DNA of 64,000 nucleotides from Hymenobacter actinosclerus. GTDB taxonomy: Bacteria > Bacteroidota > Bacteroidia > Cytophagales > Hymenobacteraceae. Position numbers and translations under genes: made by a program. Of the stretch, positions 51,188 through 59,208 are shown piece by piece (the first letter of the stretch is position 1; each line of letters opens with the position of its first letter). The stretch is taken from the NCBI RefSeq assembly GCF_900111515.1, contig NZ_FOHS01000004.1, forward strand, positions 1 to 64,000. The letters are read 5' to 3'. The notes beneath the pieces are model-generated. The model worked only from the letters and a program-made list of their open reading frames with translations. It had not been told where the DNA came from and searched no databases.

Positions 51188-51373
51188 CGGAAACGAAGTG
51201 GTCTGTTTCCTGAGCTGCCAGCTATTAGCTGCCAGCTGTTAGCTTTATGATTCCGGCCCCTTATCCCGACGTCGGTAGTTCGATTCTGGTTCTACCCTGA
51301 ACATTCGGTTTCGCTTACCTCTTATCAAGAACCAACGCTATCAGCCAGCCGCTAATAGCCAAAAGCTTTAAAA

Positions 51374-52048
51374 ATGCGCCTGCCCCTTGCCGCCTCCCTG
51401 CTTCTGCTCCTCGCCGCCTGCCGCCCCGATCAGGTGGAGCACCTGAGCAACACCAAGGAGCTGGCCAAGGAGGCCGTCAACTGGGAAGTCAAGCGCATTA
51501 TGCCCGCCGATTTGCTGCGCGCCACCGCCTGGGCCGGCGACTCGCTCACGCGCACGGCCGAGCGGGAGCTGCGCCAGGTGCTGGCCGAAAAGCTGGCCGC
51601 GGGCGGCGTGGCGGCAGCTCTGCCCTTCTGCCACCCCGAGCAGCTGCCCCGCACCGATTCGCTGGCCAAAACGCTCCAGGCTACCCTAAGCCGCGTGAGC
51701 AACCGCCCGCGCAACCCCGCCCACCAGGCCACGCTTTCAGCTGCCGAACTGAACCCGGCTGATACCGCCCGCCAGGTGGCCCGCCTGAACCAGGAGGTGT
51801 TCACCTACCAGCGCCCCTTGGTACTTAACGACCAGCTTTGCCTGCGCTGCCACGGCGAGGTCGGGAAAGATATTGCCGCCGCCGATTACGCTCTCATCAA
51901 GCAGCAATACCCCCAGGACCAGGCCACCGGCTACCAGCAGGGCCAGGCCATGGGCGCGTGGCGCGCCAGCTTCGCCCGCGGCGGCGTGGCCGAGCTCTGG
52001 ACCATGAAAACCCGCAAAATCATGAAGCCCCGCAAGCCGCTGTTTTGA
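51374..52048 (+). CDS. Tll0287-like (DUF3365) heme-type lipoprotein
   Basis: 224 residues. Lipobox LLAAC (Cys16). Contains FCHPEQLPRTDSLAKTLQA and RVSNRPRNPAHQATL, typical of the Tll0287-like domain, and one CxxCH heme c site, LCLRCHGEVG (Cys156, Cys159, His160). The family holds c-type heme sensors with a PAS-like fold, in the periplasm; here anchored to the membrane. Signal ligand unknown. Followed by a repeat region of 320 bp. Confidence 0.85.
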   Translation: MRLPLAASLLLLLAACRPDQVEHLSNTKELAKEAVNWEVKRIMPADLLRATAWAGDSLTRTAERELRQVLAEKLAAGGVAAALPFCHPEQLPRTDSLAKTLQATLSRVSNRPRNPAHQATLSAAELNPADTARQVARLNQEVFTYQRPLVLNDQLCLRCHGEVGKDIAAADYALIKQQYPQDQATGYQQGQAMGAWRASFARGGVAELWTMKTRKIMKPRKPLF

Positions 52049-52369
52049 GAAGGGAGAGGGGGAGAAGTGAGAAGTGAGAGGTGAGTACAGAGAAGGGAGA
52101 AGTGAGAGGGGAGAAGTGAGAAGTGAGAGGTGAGTACAGAGAAGTGAGAGGGGAGAGGGGTGTCATTCTGAGCGGAGCGAAGAATCTCGCGTGCAATGGT
52201 AATCCTATCATCAGGATATACTTTGGCACGCGAGATTCTTCGCTCCGCTCAGAATGACACCCCTCTCACCTCACCTCTCCCCTCTCTGTACTCACTTCTC
52301 CCCTCTCATTTCTCCCCTCTCACTGCTCTAAAAACAACCTTCGCGCCGCGTTTGCAGTTTGCTTTGTCT
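52049..52369. repeat. Repeat-filled gap with 42-bp perfect inverted repeat
   Basis: Gap without genes. Left half is GAGAAGTGAGAGGTGAG words in tandem (52049-52158); right half has the complementary CTCACCTCTCCCC words (52262-52325). Between them, arms 52153-52194 and 52226-52267 are complementary over 42 bp, using GTCATTCTGAGCGGAGCG and GAAGAATCTCGCGTGC. The 31-nt loop (52195-52225) is the inverted version of the shared loop; on the minus strand it begins CAAAGTATATCCTGATG and continues GATTACCATT. Confidence 0.93.
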
Positions 52370-53677
52370 ATGACGACGACGACCCCTGCTTCCTCCGCTC
52401 AATTGCCTGTTATCATTATCGGGGCTGGCATGGCCGGGCTGGCCTGCGCCAACTACCTGCACCGCGCCGGCCGGCCCGTGCTGCTGCTCGACGCCGCCGA
52501 CGCCGTGGGCGGCCGCGTGCGCACCGACGTAACGCCCGAAGGCTTCCGCCTCGATCGGGGCTTCCAGGTGCTGCTCACGCGCTACCCCGAAGTCGAGCGG
52601 CTGATTGATTACGGGGCCCTTAACTTAAAGGCTTTCCGCTCGGGCGCCGTCATCCGGCTGCCCGATGGCAAGGAAACGACCCTGCAAAACCCGTTGCAGC
52701 AGCCCACGGCCGCCTTTTCGGCCCTCACTTCGCGCATCGGCACGCTGCCCGATAAGCTCCGGATTCTGAGCCTGGTGCAGCACGTGCGCGGCTACAGCAG
52801 CGGGCAGCTTATCAGCCGCAACTCCACCAACCGGCAAACCACGCTCGAATTCCTGCGCCACTACGGCTGGAGCGAGCAAATTATCGACAACTTTTTCCGG
52901 CCCTTTTTCGGCGGCGTTTTCCTGGATAGGAGCCTGAGCACGGCGGCCAATTTCTTCGAGTTTGTCTTCCAGCAGTTCGTGATAGGCGAGGCCGTGGTGC
53001 CGGCCCTGGGCATGCAGCAGATACCCGAGCAGCTGGCGGCCCGCCTGCCCGCCGGCACCGTCCGCCTGAGTGCGCCGGTAGCGGCCGTGGAGGGAACCCG
53101 CGTTAGGCTCGCCAGCGGCGAAACGCTCGAAGCGGCGGCCGTGGTGGTGGCCGTCGATGGGGAGGCCGCCGCCCGCCTGCTGCCCGCCGCTACCGACGAG
53201 GCCCTGATTTCTACTCCCACGCCCTTACGCTGGCGGCGCACTACCTGCACCTACTTCGCCGCGCCTGCCCCCACCGGCCGGCCCGATAAGCTGCTGCGCC
53301 TGAACGCCTCGCCCACCGGGCTGGCCCACAACGTGGCCTTCCCCTCGGATGTGGCTCCGGCCTACGCCCCCGCCGGGCAGCGGCTGGTATCGGTGAGCAC
53401 CCACGGCGAGCATGGCCTCTCGGAAGCCGGCCTGACGGCCCAGCTACGGCGCGAGCTGACGGCCTGGTTCGGCCCCGAAGCGGCCAGCTGGCCCCACCTG
53501 CGCACCTACGAACTGCCCTTCGCCCTGCCCGAATACCCCGCCGGCCAGCCGCCCCGCCAGGCGCTCCGCCTCGGGGCCAACCGGTTCCGCTGCGGCGACT
53601 ATTCGGCCTACCCCTCGCTCAACGCCGCTATAGCCTCGGGCCGCGAGGTGGCGGAAATGATTTTGGTTGAGAAATGA
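52370..53677 (+). CDS. FAD-dependent amine oxidase/desaturase-like protein
   Basis: 435 residues from ATG 52370. Rossmann motif IIIGAGMAGLACANYLHRAG (14-33, GAGMAG) followed by LLLDAADAVGGRVRTD, the GG-R-x-x-T/S motif of the amine-oxidase and phytoene-desaturase families; C-terminal YPSLNAAIASGREVAE completes FAD binding. Related to protoporphyrinogen oxidase/carotenoid desaturase-like proteins; substrate unknown. The in-frame extension back to 52196 encodes REILRSAQND, the translated repeat arm, and was rejected. Confidence 0.85.
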   Translation: MTTTTPASSAQLPVIIIGAGMAGLACANYLHRAGRPVLLLDAADAVGGRVRTDVTPEGFRLDRGFQVLLTRYPEVERLIDYGALNLKAFRSGAVIRLPDGKETTLQNPLQQPTAAFSALTSRIGTLPDKLRILSLVQHVRGYSSGQLISRNSTNRQTTLEFLRHYGWSEQIIDNFFRPFFGGVFLDRSLSTAANFFEFVFQQFVIGEAVVPALGMQQIPEQLAARLPAGTVRLSAPVAAVEGTRVRLASGETLEAAAVVVAVDGEAAARLLPAATDEALISTPTPLRWRRTTCTYFAAPAPTGRPDKLLRLNASPTGLAHNVAFPSDVAPAYAPAGQRLVSVSTHGEHGLSEAGLTAQLRRELTAWFGPEAASWPHLRTYELPFALPEYPAGQPPRQALRLGANRFRCGDYSAYPSLNAAIASGREVAEMILVEK

Positions 53678-53745
53678 GAAACGGAGAAGTAAGAGGTGGC
53701 AGGTCTCTCATTTCTAGTCTCTTACTTCTCGCCTCTCACTTCTAA
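53670..53745. repeat. Inverted words in non-nested order
   Basis: GAAATGAGA and GAGAAGTAAGAG (left) reappear as TCTCATTTC and CTCTTACTTCTC (right), but in the order A-B...A'-B', so both pairs cannot form at once except as a pseudoknot-like fold. Lies across the end of the FAD gene and the convergent exonuclease gene. Confidence 0.6.
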
Positions 53746-54512
53746 AAGCCAAGCTGCAACGACGCCGGGCAGTGGTCAGAATGGATGACGTCGGGCAACA
53801 GGTCGGCGTGGCGGATGTGGGGCGCGAGGCGGTTGTCGACCAGCAGGTGGTCGAGGCGCCAGCCGACGTTGCGGGCGCGCGAGCCGGCGCGGTAGCTCCA
53901 CCAGGAGTAGCGCTGGGGCGCGTCGCCGTGGTGGTGGCGGAACGAGTCGGTGAAGCCGTCGGCCAGAAAATCCTGGAACCACTGGCGCTCCTCGGGCGTG
54001 AAGCCGGGGCTTTTCTGGTTGGCTTTCGGGTTGTGCAAATCCAGCTCGCGCTGGCAGCAGTTGAAGTCGCCGGCAATGACCAGCGGTGGCACCCCGCCGG
54101 CCCGCAGCCCGGCCACGTAGCGCCGGAAAAAATGCAGCCATTCCACCTTGAACGCCTGCCGCTCGGGCCCGCTTGTGCCCGAGGGCATGTAGGTATTCAG
54201 CACCGAAAAATGCTCGAAATCGAGACGCAGCACCCGGCCCTCGGTGTCGTAGAGCTCCTGGCCGCAGCCCTCGGTTACGGCCAGCGGCGGCGGCTTGGAG
54301 AAGATGGCCACGCCGCTGTAGCCGGGTTTCTGGGCCGGATGCAGGTAGGCGTGGTAGCCCAGATCGGTGAGCGGCGTTACGTCGAGCGGTTCGCGGCCGG
54401 CCTTAATTTCCTGCACGCACAGCACGTCGGGTTGGGCCGTGGCCACCCAATCGGCCAGGCCTTTGCTCAGGGCCGAACGCAGGCCGTTGAGGTTATACGA
54501 AACGATGTGCAT
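53742..54512 (-). CDS. xth: Exodeoxyribonuclease III (AP endonuclease)
   Basis: 256 residues. MHIVSYNLNGLRSALSKGL, VQEIKAGREPLD with catalytic Glu, VLNTYMPSGT, LVIAGDFNCCQRELDL and the final VIHSDHCPASLQLGF with the Asp-His pair are all hallmarks of the ExoIII/APE family. Repairs abasic sites. Start ATG 54512. Single gene, with inverted repeats on both sides. Confidence 0.94.
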   Translation of the reverse strand: MHIVSYNLNGLRSALSKGLADWVATAQPDVLCVQEIKAGREPLDVTPLTDLGYHAYLHPAQKPGYSGVAIFSKPPPLAVTEGCGQELYDTEGRVLRLDFEHFSVLNTYMPSGTSGPERQAFKVEWLHFFRRYVAGLRAGGVPPLVIAGDFNCCQRELDLHNPKANQKSPGFTPEERQWFQDFLADGFTDSFRHHHGDAPQRYSWWSYRAGSRARNVGWRLDHLLVDNRLAPHIRHADLLPDVIHSDHCPASLQLGF

Positions 54513-54571
54513 GAGGCCAAAGTCAAAGAGAAAAAGTCAAAGGCAGAAGCCGGGCAGCCCTTTGGGAAGTC

Positions 54572-54647
54572 GAAGAGAAAAAGTCAAAAGTAAAAGCCGT
54601 CGAACGTCCACACCGGGGCTGTTCAACGGCTTTGACTTTTTCTCTTC
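54572..54647. repeat. GTTCAACG-type hairpin after the 54652-55011 gene
   Basis: Left arm 54572-54605 and right arm 54621-54647 pair as GAAGAGAAAAAGTCAAA with TTTGACTTTTTCTCTTC, then AGCCGTCGAAC with GTTCAACGGCT; the left arm carries a 7-nt extra AGTAAAA-like insert. Same core as 5.4 and 7.9 kb. A second copy of AAAGAGAAAAAGTCAAAG lies at 54524-54543. Confidence 0.8.
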
Positions 54648-54651
54648 GTCT

Positions 54652-55011
54652 TCACCCTTCATTCTGCTGGTCGAAGTATTCCAGCACGTGCCATTTCAGC
54701 ATGCGCTCCTGCTCCTTAAGGTTGGAGAAGGGCAGGGCATTCAGCAGCCGGTAATGGGGCCAGCCTTCTTCGTCCACGCTTTCCAGCTCGTAGTAGCCCG
54801 AAATGCTGAAGAGCCGGCAGGTGGCAATGTGCATCAAATCCTGCTTCTGCTCCTTGGTGAAGGGGCCCGCGCCCTGGCCCAGCTCCTGCACGCCGATGAG
54901 CAGCAACAGCGCGTTGAGGTCGGGCTTTTTGCCGAAACGGGTTTTCATCTCGGTCATCAGCTCCCACCAGCGGTGCTCGAACTGGGCTTCGGTTTCCTGA
55001 GGGTCGAGCAT
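54652..55011 (-). CDS. Conserved small protein, unknown
   Basis: 119 residues from ATG 55011 (MLDPQETEAQFEHRWWELM). All-helical look: MKTRFGKKPDLNALLLLIG, VQELGQGAGPFTKEQKQDL, MHIATCRLFSISGYYEL and LLNALPFSNLKEQERML. No signal peptide; no known domain by eye. Only 2 bp separate it from the AhpD-like gene upstream, so the two are one unit. The longer frame to 55182 overlaps that gene and was rejected. Confidence 0.75.
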   Translation of the reverse strand: MLDPQETEAQFEHRWWELMTEMKTRFGKKPDLNALLLLIGVQELGQGAGPFTKEQKQDLMHIATCRLFSISGYYELESVDEEGWPHYRLLNALPFSNLKEQERMLKWHVLEYFDQQNEG

Positions 55012-55013
55012 GC

Positions 55014-55391
55014 TTAAGCGCTGTGCGGGTGAACGGGGGGTGGAGTTACCGACTCGTCCTTGAGGGCTTCCCAGTACTCCACGGCCCGGCGGAAGTGCGG
55101 AATCACGATGCTGCCGCCGATGAGGTTGGCAATGGCGAACAGCTCGTAGATTTCCGCCTCGCTCACGTTTTCCTCGTAGCACTTGCCCAGGTGATACTTG
55201 ATGCAGTCGTCGCAGCGCAGCACCATGGAGCAGGCCAGGCCCAGCAGCTCCTTGGTTTTCACGTCGAGCGCGCCTTCCTGGTAGGTGTTGGTGTCGAGGT
55301 TGAAAAACCGCTTGATAACCTTGTTATCATTGGCCATGATTTTCTCGTTCATGCGCTGGCGGTACTCGTTGAATTCGGTGACGATGCTCAT
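55014..55391 (-). CDS. Carboxymuconolactone decarboxylase / AhpD-like protein
   Basis: 125 residues. LGLACSMVLRCDDCIKYHL has the AhpD-type redox motif CDDC with Cys60 and Cys63, plus His67. Members use the two cysteines to reduce peroxides or act as decarboxylases; this short form is probably a redox protein. A unit with the following 119-residue protein (2-bp gap). Confidence 0.88.
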   Translation of the reverse strand: MSIVTEFNEYRQRMNEKIMANDNKVIKRFFNLDTNTYQEGALDVKTKELLGLACSMVLRCDDCIKYHLGKCYEENVSEAEIYELFAIANLIGGSIVIPHFRRAVEYWEALKDESVTPPPVHPHSA

Positions 55392-55582
55392 GGCTTGCTT
55401 GGAATGAATAAGTGAGGCGCTGACTGCGTGCAGTTGCCGGGATTCCGGCCCGTAGCTCGGGTAAGTCCGGAGCCCGGGGTAAAGCGGGCTGGCGGCCCAA
55501 AGAGAGCAGCACGTTGGATTTTCAGCTTTAAGCCTTAAAATTAAGGAGAAGTTTTCCCCGCCGCACTAGTCGCCCTCCTGCC

Positions 55583-56281
55583 ATGCCGCTGCCCGCCGTG
55601 TTTGCCGACTTCGTGAGCCTGCTTTTCCCGCGGGTGTGCCTTGCCTGCCAGGAGCCGCTGGCCCGCGGCGAGGACGACCTCTGCACCGACTGCCGCGCCC
55701 AGCTGCCCTACACCGACTACCACCGCCTGCCCCCCGCCGATAACCCGCTGGCCCGCCGTTTCTGGGGCAAGCTGCCCGTTACGCACGTGCTGGGCTACCT
55801 CACGTTCCAGAAGCACGGCCGGGTGCAGCACCTGCTGCACGAGCTCAAATACCGCAACCAGCAGCAGGTGGGCAGGGTGCTGGGCCGGCACTTCGGCCAG
55901 GAGCTGGCCGAAACGGGCTACCTCGATACCTTCGCGCTGGTCGTGCCCGTGCCGCTGCACCCGCGTAAGCTGGCCCGCCGCGGCTACAACCAGGCCGACA
56001 GCTTCGCCGAGGGCCTGGCCACCGCCCTGGGTTGCCCCTGGCACCCCGAGGCTCTTCGCCGCACCGCCGCCACCGAATCGCAGACCCGCAAAAACCGCCT
56101 CCAGCGCTGGCAAAACGTGGCCACCGTTTTCGAAGCGGCCCGCCCCGACCTCATCGAGGGCCAGCACGTGCTGGTAGTCGACGACGTGCTGACGACCGGG
56201 GCCACGCTCGAAGCCTGCTGCGCCGTGCTGCTCGCCGCCGGCGCCCGCGAAGTCAGCGTGGCCACCATCGCCGTCGCCTGA
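55583..56281 (+). CDS. comF: ComF family phosphoribosyltransferase-like protein
   Basis: 232 residues. Zinc-finger-like N-terminus CLACQEPLARGEDDLCTDC (Cys19, 22, 34, 37), then LKYRNQQQVGRVLGRHFG, VPVPLHPRKLARRGYNQA, and the PRPP loop VLVVDDVLTTGATLEAC near 195-210. ComF supports DNA uptake in competent bacteria; in this phylum role is inferred. Start ATG 55583; CCTTAAAATTAAGG lies in the leader. Confidence 0.93.
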   Translation: MPLPAVFADFVSLLFPRVCLACQEPLARGEDDLCTDCRAQLPYTDYHRLPPADNPLARRFWGKLPVTHVLGYLTFQKHGRVQHLLHELKYRNQQQVGRVLGRHFGQELAETGYLDTFALVVPVPLHPRKLARRGYNQADSFAEGLATALGCPWHPEALRRTAATESQTRKNRLQRWQNVATVFEAARPDLIEGQHVLVVDDVLTTGATLEACCAVLLAAGAREVSVATIAVA

Positions 56282-56285
56282 ATCA

Positions 56286-56511
56286 CAGATGTTGCAGATG
56301 AAAGGGATGCCGCAGATTCGTTCTAACGCCACCTTCATTTCAGTCGCCGGTAGGTTCGCTGTTTTGTGCTTTAGCGACAGGTGCCGAGAAAAAGCATAAC
56401 AAAACAGCCACCCCATAAGAGGTGGCTGCTTTGTTGGTTCTCAGTTTACAGCTATCAAACGAAGCGACTGTCAGAACGAATCTGCGGCATCCCATTCATC
56501 TGCAGCATCTG
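56286..56511. repeat. 39-bp inverted repeat enclosing a terminator
   Basis: Outer arms 56286-56324 and 56473-56511 pair over 39 bp with two mismatches, using CAGATGnTGCAGATGAA, GGGATGCCGCAG and ATTCGTTCT. The 148-nt interior contains a second stem, CAGCCACC (56405-56412) with GGTGGCTG (56421-56428), flanked by AACAAA and TTTGTT, a terminator for convergent comF and gldJ. Confidence 0.88.
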
Positions 56512-56516
56512 CGATG

Positions 56517-57770
56517 TTATTTGTTTGAGCCGGCGTTGATCATGGCGCAGCGGAAGCCGATGGTAGCCGTAGCCGAATCCTCAGCCATGAAGCGGCGGGT
56601 GCCGGGCGAGAGCCAGTAGGCTACGTCGCGCCATGAGCCACCTTTATACACGCGCACGTGGTCGTCGATGAGCGACTGGTAGCCCTTCTTGTCGTACTTC
56701 TCGGAGGGGTCGAGGTAGCCGTTGCGGCGGAAGGGGTTCAGATCTTCCACATCCTCGTAGGAAAGCGGCCGGTAGATGTCCTGCACCCACTCGTTCACGT
56801 TGCCGGCCATGTTGTAGAGGCCGTAATCGTTGGGTGGGTAGGAGAATACCTGCTCGGTAATCATGGCGCCATCGTTGAGCGAGCCGGCAATACCGGCGTA
56901 GTCACCACGGCCACGCTTGAAGTTGGCCAGGAACTGGCCCTTCTTCTTGCCGTAGGGGTTGCGCACCTGGCGGCCATCCCAGGGGTAGATGCGCTTGTTT
57001 TCCTGGTTTTCGTTGCCGGTTTCCTGGGTGCCGATGAGGGCCTGGGCCGCGTACTCCCACTCTGCCTCGGTGGGCAGGCGGTAGTTGGGCAGGGTGTTGC
57101 CGTTTTCGATGGCGATTTTCACGCCGCCATCGTCGGAAGTACCTTCAGCGGCGTCGCCGCCCTTGTTCTTTTTGCGCCCGAACAGGCCGCCCTTGCGGGA
57201 GCCGCCACCGCTATCGGAAGCGTCGCTGGCCAGCCGCTCGTTTACCTTGGCCGTCCGCCAGGTGCAGTAGTCGTTGGCCTGCAGCCAGCTCACGCCTACT
57301 ACCGGGAAGTAGCGGAAGCCGGGGTAACGCAGGTAGTAGTCGACGTAGGGGTCGTTGAACGACAGCTCGCGGGCCCATACGGTGGTGTCGGGCAGCGCCG
57401 ACATATAAAACTCCTCGGCCGAGTCCTTGCGCACGTAGTGCAGGTATTCGAGCCAGTGGATGTTGGCCACCTCGGCCTCATCCATGTAGAAGGAAGCGAG
57501 CGTAACGGTGCGCTCCAGGTTGTCGTGGGTCATGGCCACGTCTTCCTCCGCCGAGCCCAGCACGGTGCGGCCGCCTTCGATAAACACCAAACCCGGGCCA
57601 TCGGGGATGCCCTGATAATCAGACACCTTCATGCCCTCATCGGTGTTGTACTCGATGCCCGTGGTGGAGCTGTATTTGCCGGGGTTGGTGGCTGAGCGCG
57701 GACCTTTGTTACAGGCACTAAGGGCGCAGGCTCCGACGAGGGCCAGGCCCAGGTACTTGGAAATATTCAT
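56517..57770 (-). CDS. gldJ: Gliding motility/type IX secretion lipoprotein GldJ
   Basis: 417 residues from ATG 57770. Lipobox ALSAC (Cys20). SSTTGIEYN near 35 is a GldJ signature, followed by a formylglycine-generating-enzyme-like (sulfatase-modifying factor) domain: GPGLVFIEGGRTVLGSA, RLPTEAEWEYAAQALIG, GNVNEWVQDIYRP, VYKGGSWRDVAYWL. An insertion rich in Gly, Lys and Ser (about 205-235) is probably a loop. GldJ stabilises the GldK ring in the type IX machinery. Pairs with the PorP/SprF gene upstream, 68 bp away. Confidence 0.9.
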   Translation of the reverse strand: MNISKYLGLALVGACALSACNKGPRSATNPGKYSSTTGIEYNTDEGMKVSDYQGIPDGPGLVFIEGGRTVLGSAEEDVAMTHDNLERTVTLASFYMDEAEVANIHWLEYLHYVRKDSAEEFYMSALPDTTVWARELSFNDPYVDYYLRYPGFRYFPVVGVSWLQANDYCTWRTAKVNERLASDASDSGGGSRKGGLFGRKKNKGGDAAEGTSDDGGVKIAIENGNTLPNYRLPTEAEWEYAAQALIGTQETGNENQENKRIYPWDGRQVRNPYGKKKGQFLANFKRGRGDYAGIAGSLNDGAMITEQVFSYPPNDYGLYNMAGNVNEWVQDIYRPLSYEDVEDLNPFRRNGYLDPSEKYDKKGYQSLIDDHVRVYKGGSWRDVAYWLSPGTRRFMAEDSATATIGFRCAMINAGSNK

Positions 57771-57838
57771 GATCAAGTTGAAACTACCTGTTTGAAAAGG
57801 GTTTAGACAAGGCAAGTCGGCTGCAATAATACAACATT

Positions 57839-58909
57839 TTAAAAAGCCGGGCAAGGAATCTTCGGGTAATTACGTCGCTTTAGTCGGCGCCAGGCAGCTT
57901 CGAGCGCATCAAACTCGCGCAGCGTGAGCGAAAGCTCGTGGGCCCCACCTAAATCGGCACTGAACTGACTGAGGCTGACATCGTAGCTATAACCAAGCCG
58001 AAAAGTGCCCGCACTGATGCCGGCCACCGCCGTGAGCACCTGCTGGGGCCGGGGCGTACCGGGTAGCGGCAGGCCCCGGTACACGGCCCCGAGCGTTAGT
58101 GGCGTCGTGGTAAAGTACAATCCTAGGTCGGTGCGCTGGGAGTTGCCCTGCCGGGTGTAGCCGGCCGTGGGGCTCAGGCTGACTTCGCGCTGCTCGCGCA
58201 CGGTGTTCACCTGGGCGAAGTAAAATTTGTAGCCGCCCTGCACGTTCAGGCGCATCGGTAGCGTGCCCTGGCCCACAAAGCCCAGGTCGGGCTGGTTGAG
58301 GTGATGGGCGGCCGCGCCCAGCCAGAACTGCGGCCCGAACAGCAGCCCGCCCAGCCCGGCCGTGAGGTAGTTGACGGGCGCAAAATCGGCCGCTTCCTGG
58401 CTGAGGTCGCGCACCTGACCGTCGTCGGAAAGCTGGTCGCCGAAGACGAGGTTGCCGTAGCCCACGCGCTGGCGGCCGTAGCTGAGCGTGGCCCCGCCGC
58501 TGAGGCTGAGCTGGCGGTTCAGGCGCACGTGGTAGGCATACACGCCGCCCGCCTGCAGGCGGGTGTAGCCCACGGCGCCGGTGCGGTCCTGGTTTATCAG
58601 CAGTCCAAAGGCGCTGCGCTGGTTGCGCAGGCGGTAGTCGGCGGCGAGCTGGGTGGTCTGGAAGGTGCCGGCCAGGGTGGGGAACTGGTTGCGGTAGCTG
58701 AGCGCCACGCCGTAGTCGTCGAGCAGACCGGCGTAGGCGGGGTTGAGCTGCATGCGGTTGGCAAACGGCTGGGCGAAGTACAGGTCCTGGGCCCCGGCGG
58801 CGGGGCCGGCCAGCAGCAGCCCCACTAGGCCCGGCCCGGCCACGGCCAGCCAGCGCCGCCCCGTGGGCCGCCGGTGGGCGCATTCTGCCGGATTACTGGT
58901 GCTTCGCAT
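57839..58909 (-). CDS. PorP/SprF family type IX secretion membrane protein
   Basis: 356 residues from ATG 58909. Signal peptide ending AAGAQ, then the family opening DLYFAQPFANRMQLNPAYAG with a barrel of alternating strands (GVALSYRNQFPTLAGTFQTT, FGLLINQDRTGAVGYTRLQ, GYKFYFAQVNTVREQ). Outer-membrane partner of gliding and secretion of adhesins. Same strand as gldJ, so likely one unit. No PorP start codon alternatives are convincing; the longer frame starts at a non-conserved extension. Confidence 0.9.
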   Translation of the reverse strand: MRSTSNPAECAHRRPTGRRWLAVAGPGLVGLLLAGPAAGAQDLYFAQPFANRMQLNPAYAGLLDDYGVALSYRNQFPTLAGTFQTTQLAADYRLRNQRSAFGLLINQDRTGAVGYTRLQAGGVYAYHVRLNRQLSLSGGATLSYGRQRVGYGNLVFGDQLSDDGQVRDLSQEAADFAPVNYLTAGLGGLLFGPQFWLGAAAHHLNQPDLGFVGQGTLPMRLNVQGGYKFYFAQVNTVREQREVSLSPTAGYTRQGNSQRTDLGLYFTTTPLTLGAVYRGLPLPGTPRPQQVLTAVAGISAGTFRLGYSYDVSLSQFSADLGGAHELSLTLREFDALEAAWRRLKRRNYPKIPCPAF

Positions 58910-59123
58910 ACGTGGGCGGCTAACGAACGGACCGGCAGGTTTGGTACCCGCGGGCCGTGGGGAACTGTATAATTGCCAGCCCGTGCAGAAACGCAATATC
59001 CGGCGTTTCGTCGGTGCTGACATTGTTCATGTAGGCTGGTCAGGCGAGCCGCTCAACGACGAGACGCAAGATATGGCATCCCTATACCGTTCATTGCAAC
59101 CACAGTCCGGTTGAGTTTCTCCT

Positions 59124-59131
59124 TACTTTTG
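59124..59131 (+). promoter_or_regulatory. Candidate -7 element for the AsmA-like gene
   Basis: TACTTTTG fits TAnnTTTG, 77 bp upstream of the AsmA-like ATG at 59209. The divergent gap (58910-59208) contains no gene. Confidence 0.4.
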
Positions 59132-59208
59132 CCGGGCTCGGTAGTTGGGCTGATTGCGCTGATTGTCAGTCCGGCTGCCGAAATCTACCTTTTTTAAGTT
59201 GTCCTACT

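Noticed and set aside
8406..52267. CRISPR-like array
   Set aside because: The repeats are dispersed singly, palindromic and without regular spacers; no cas genes are present.
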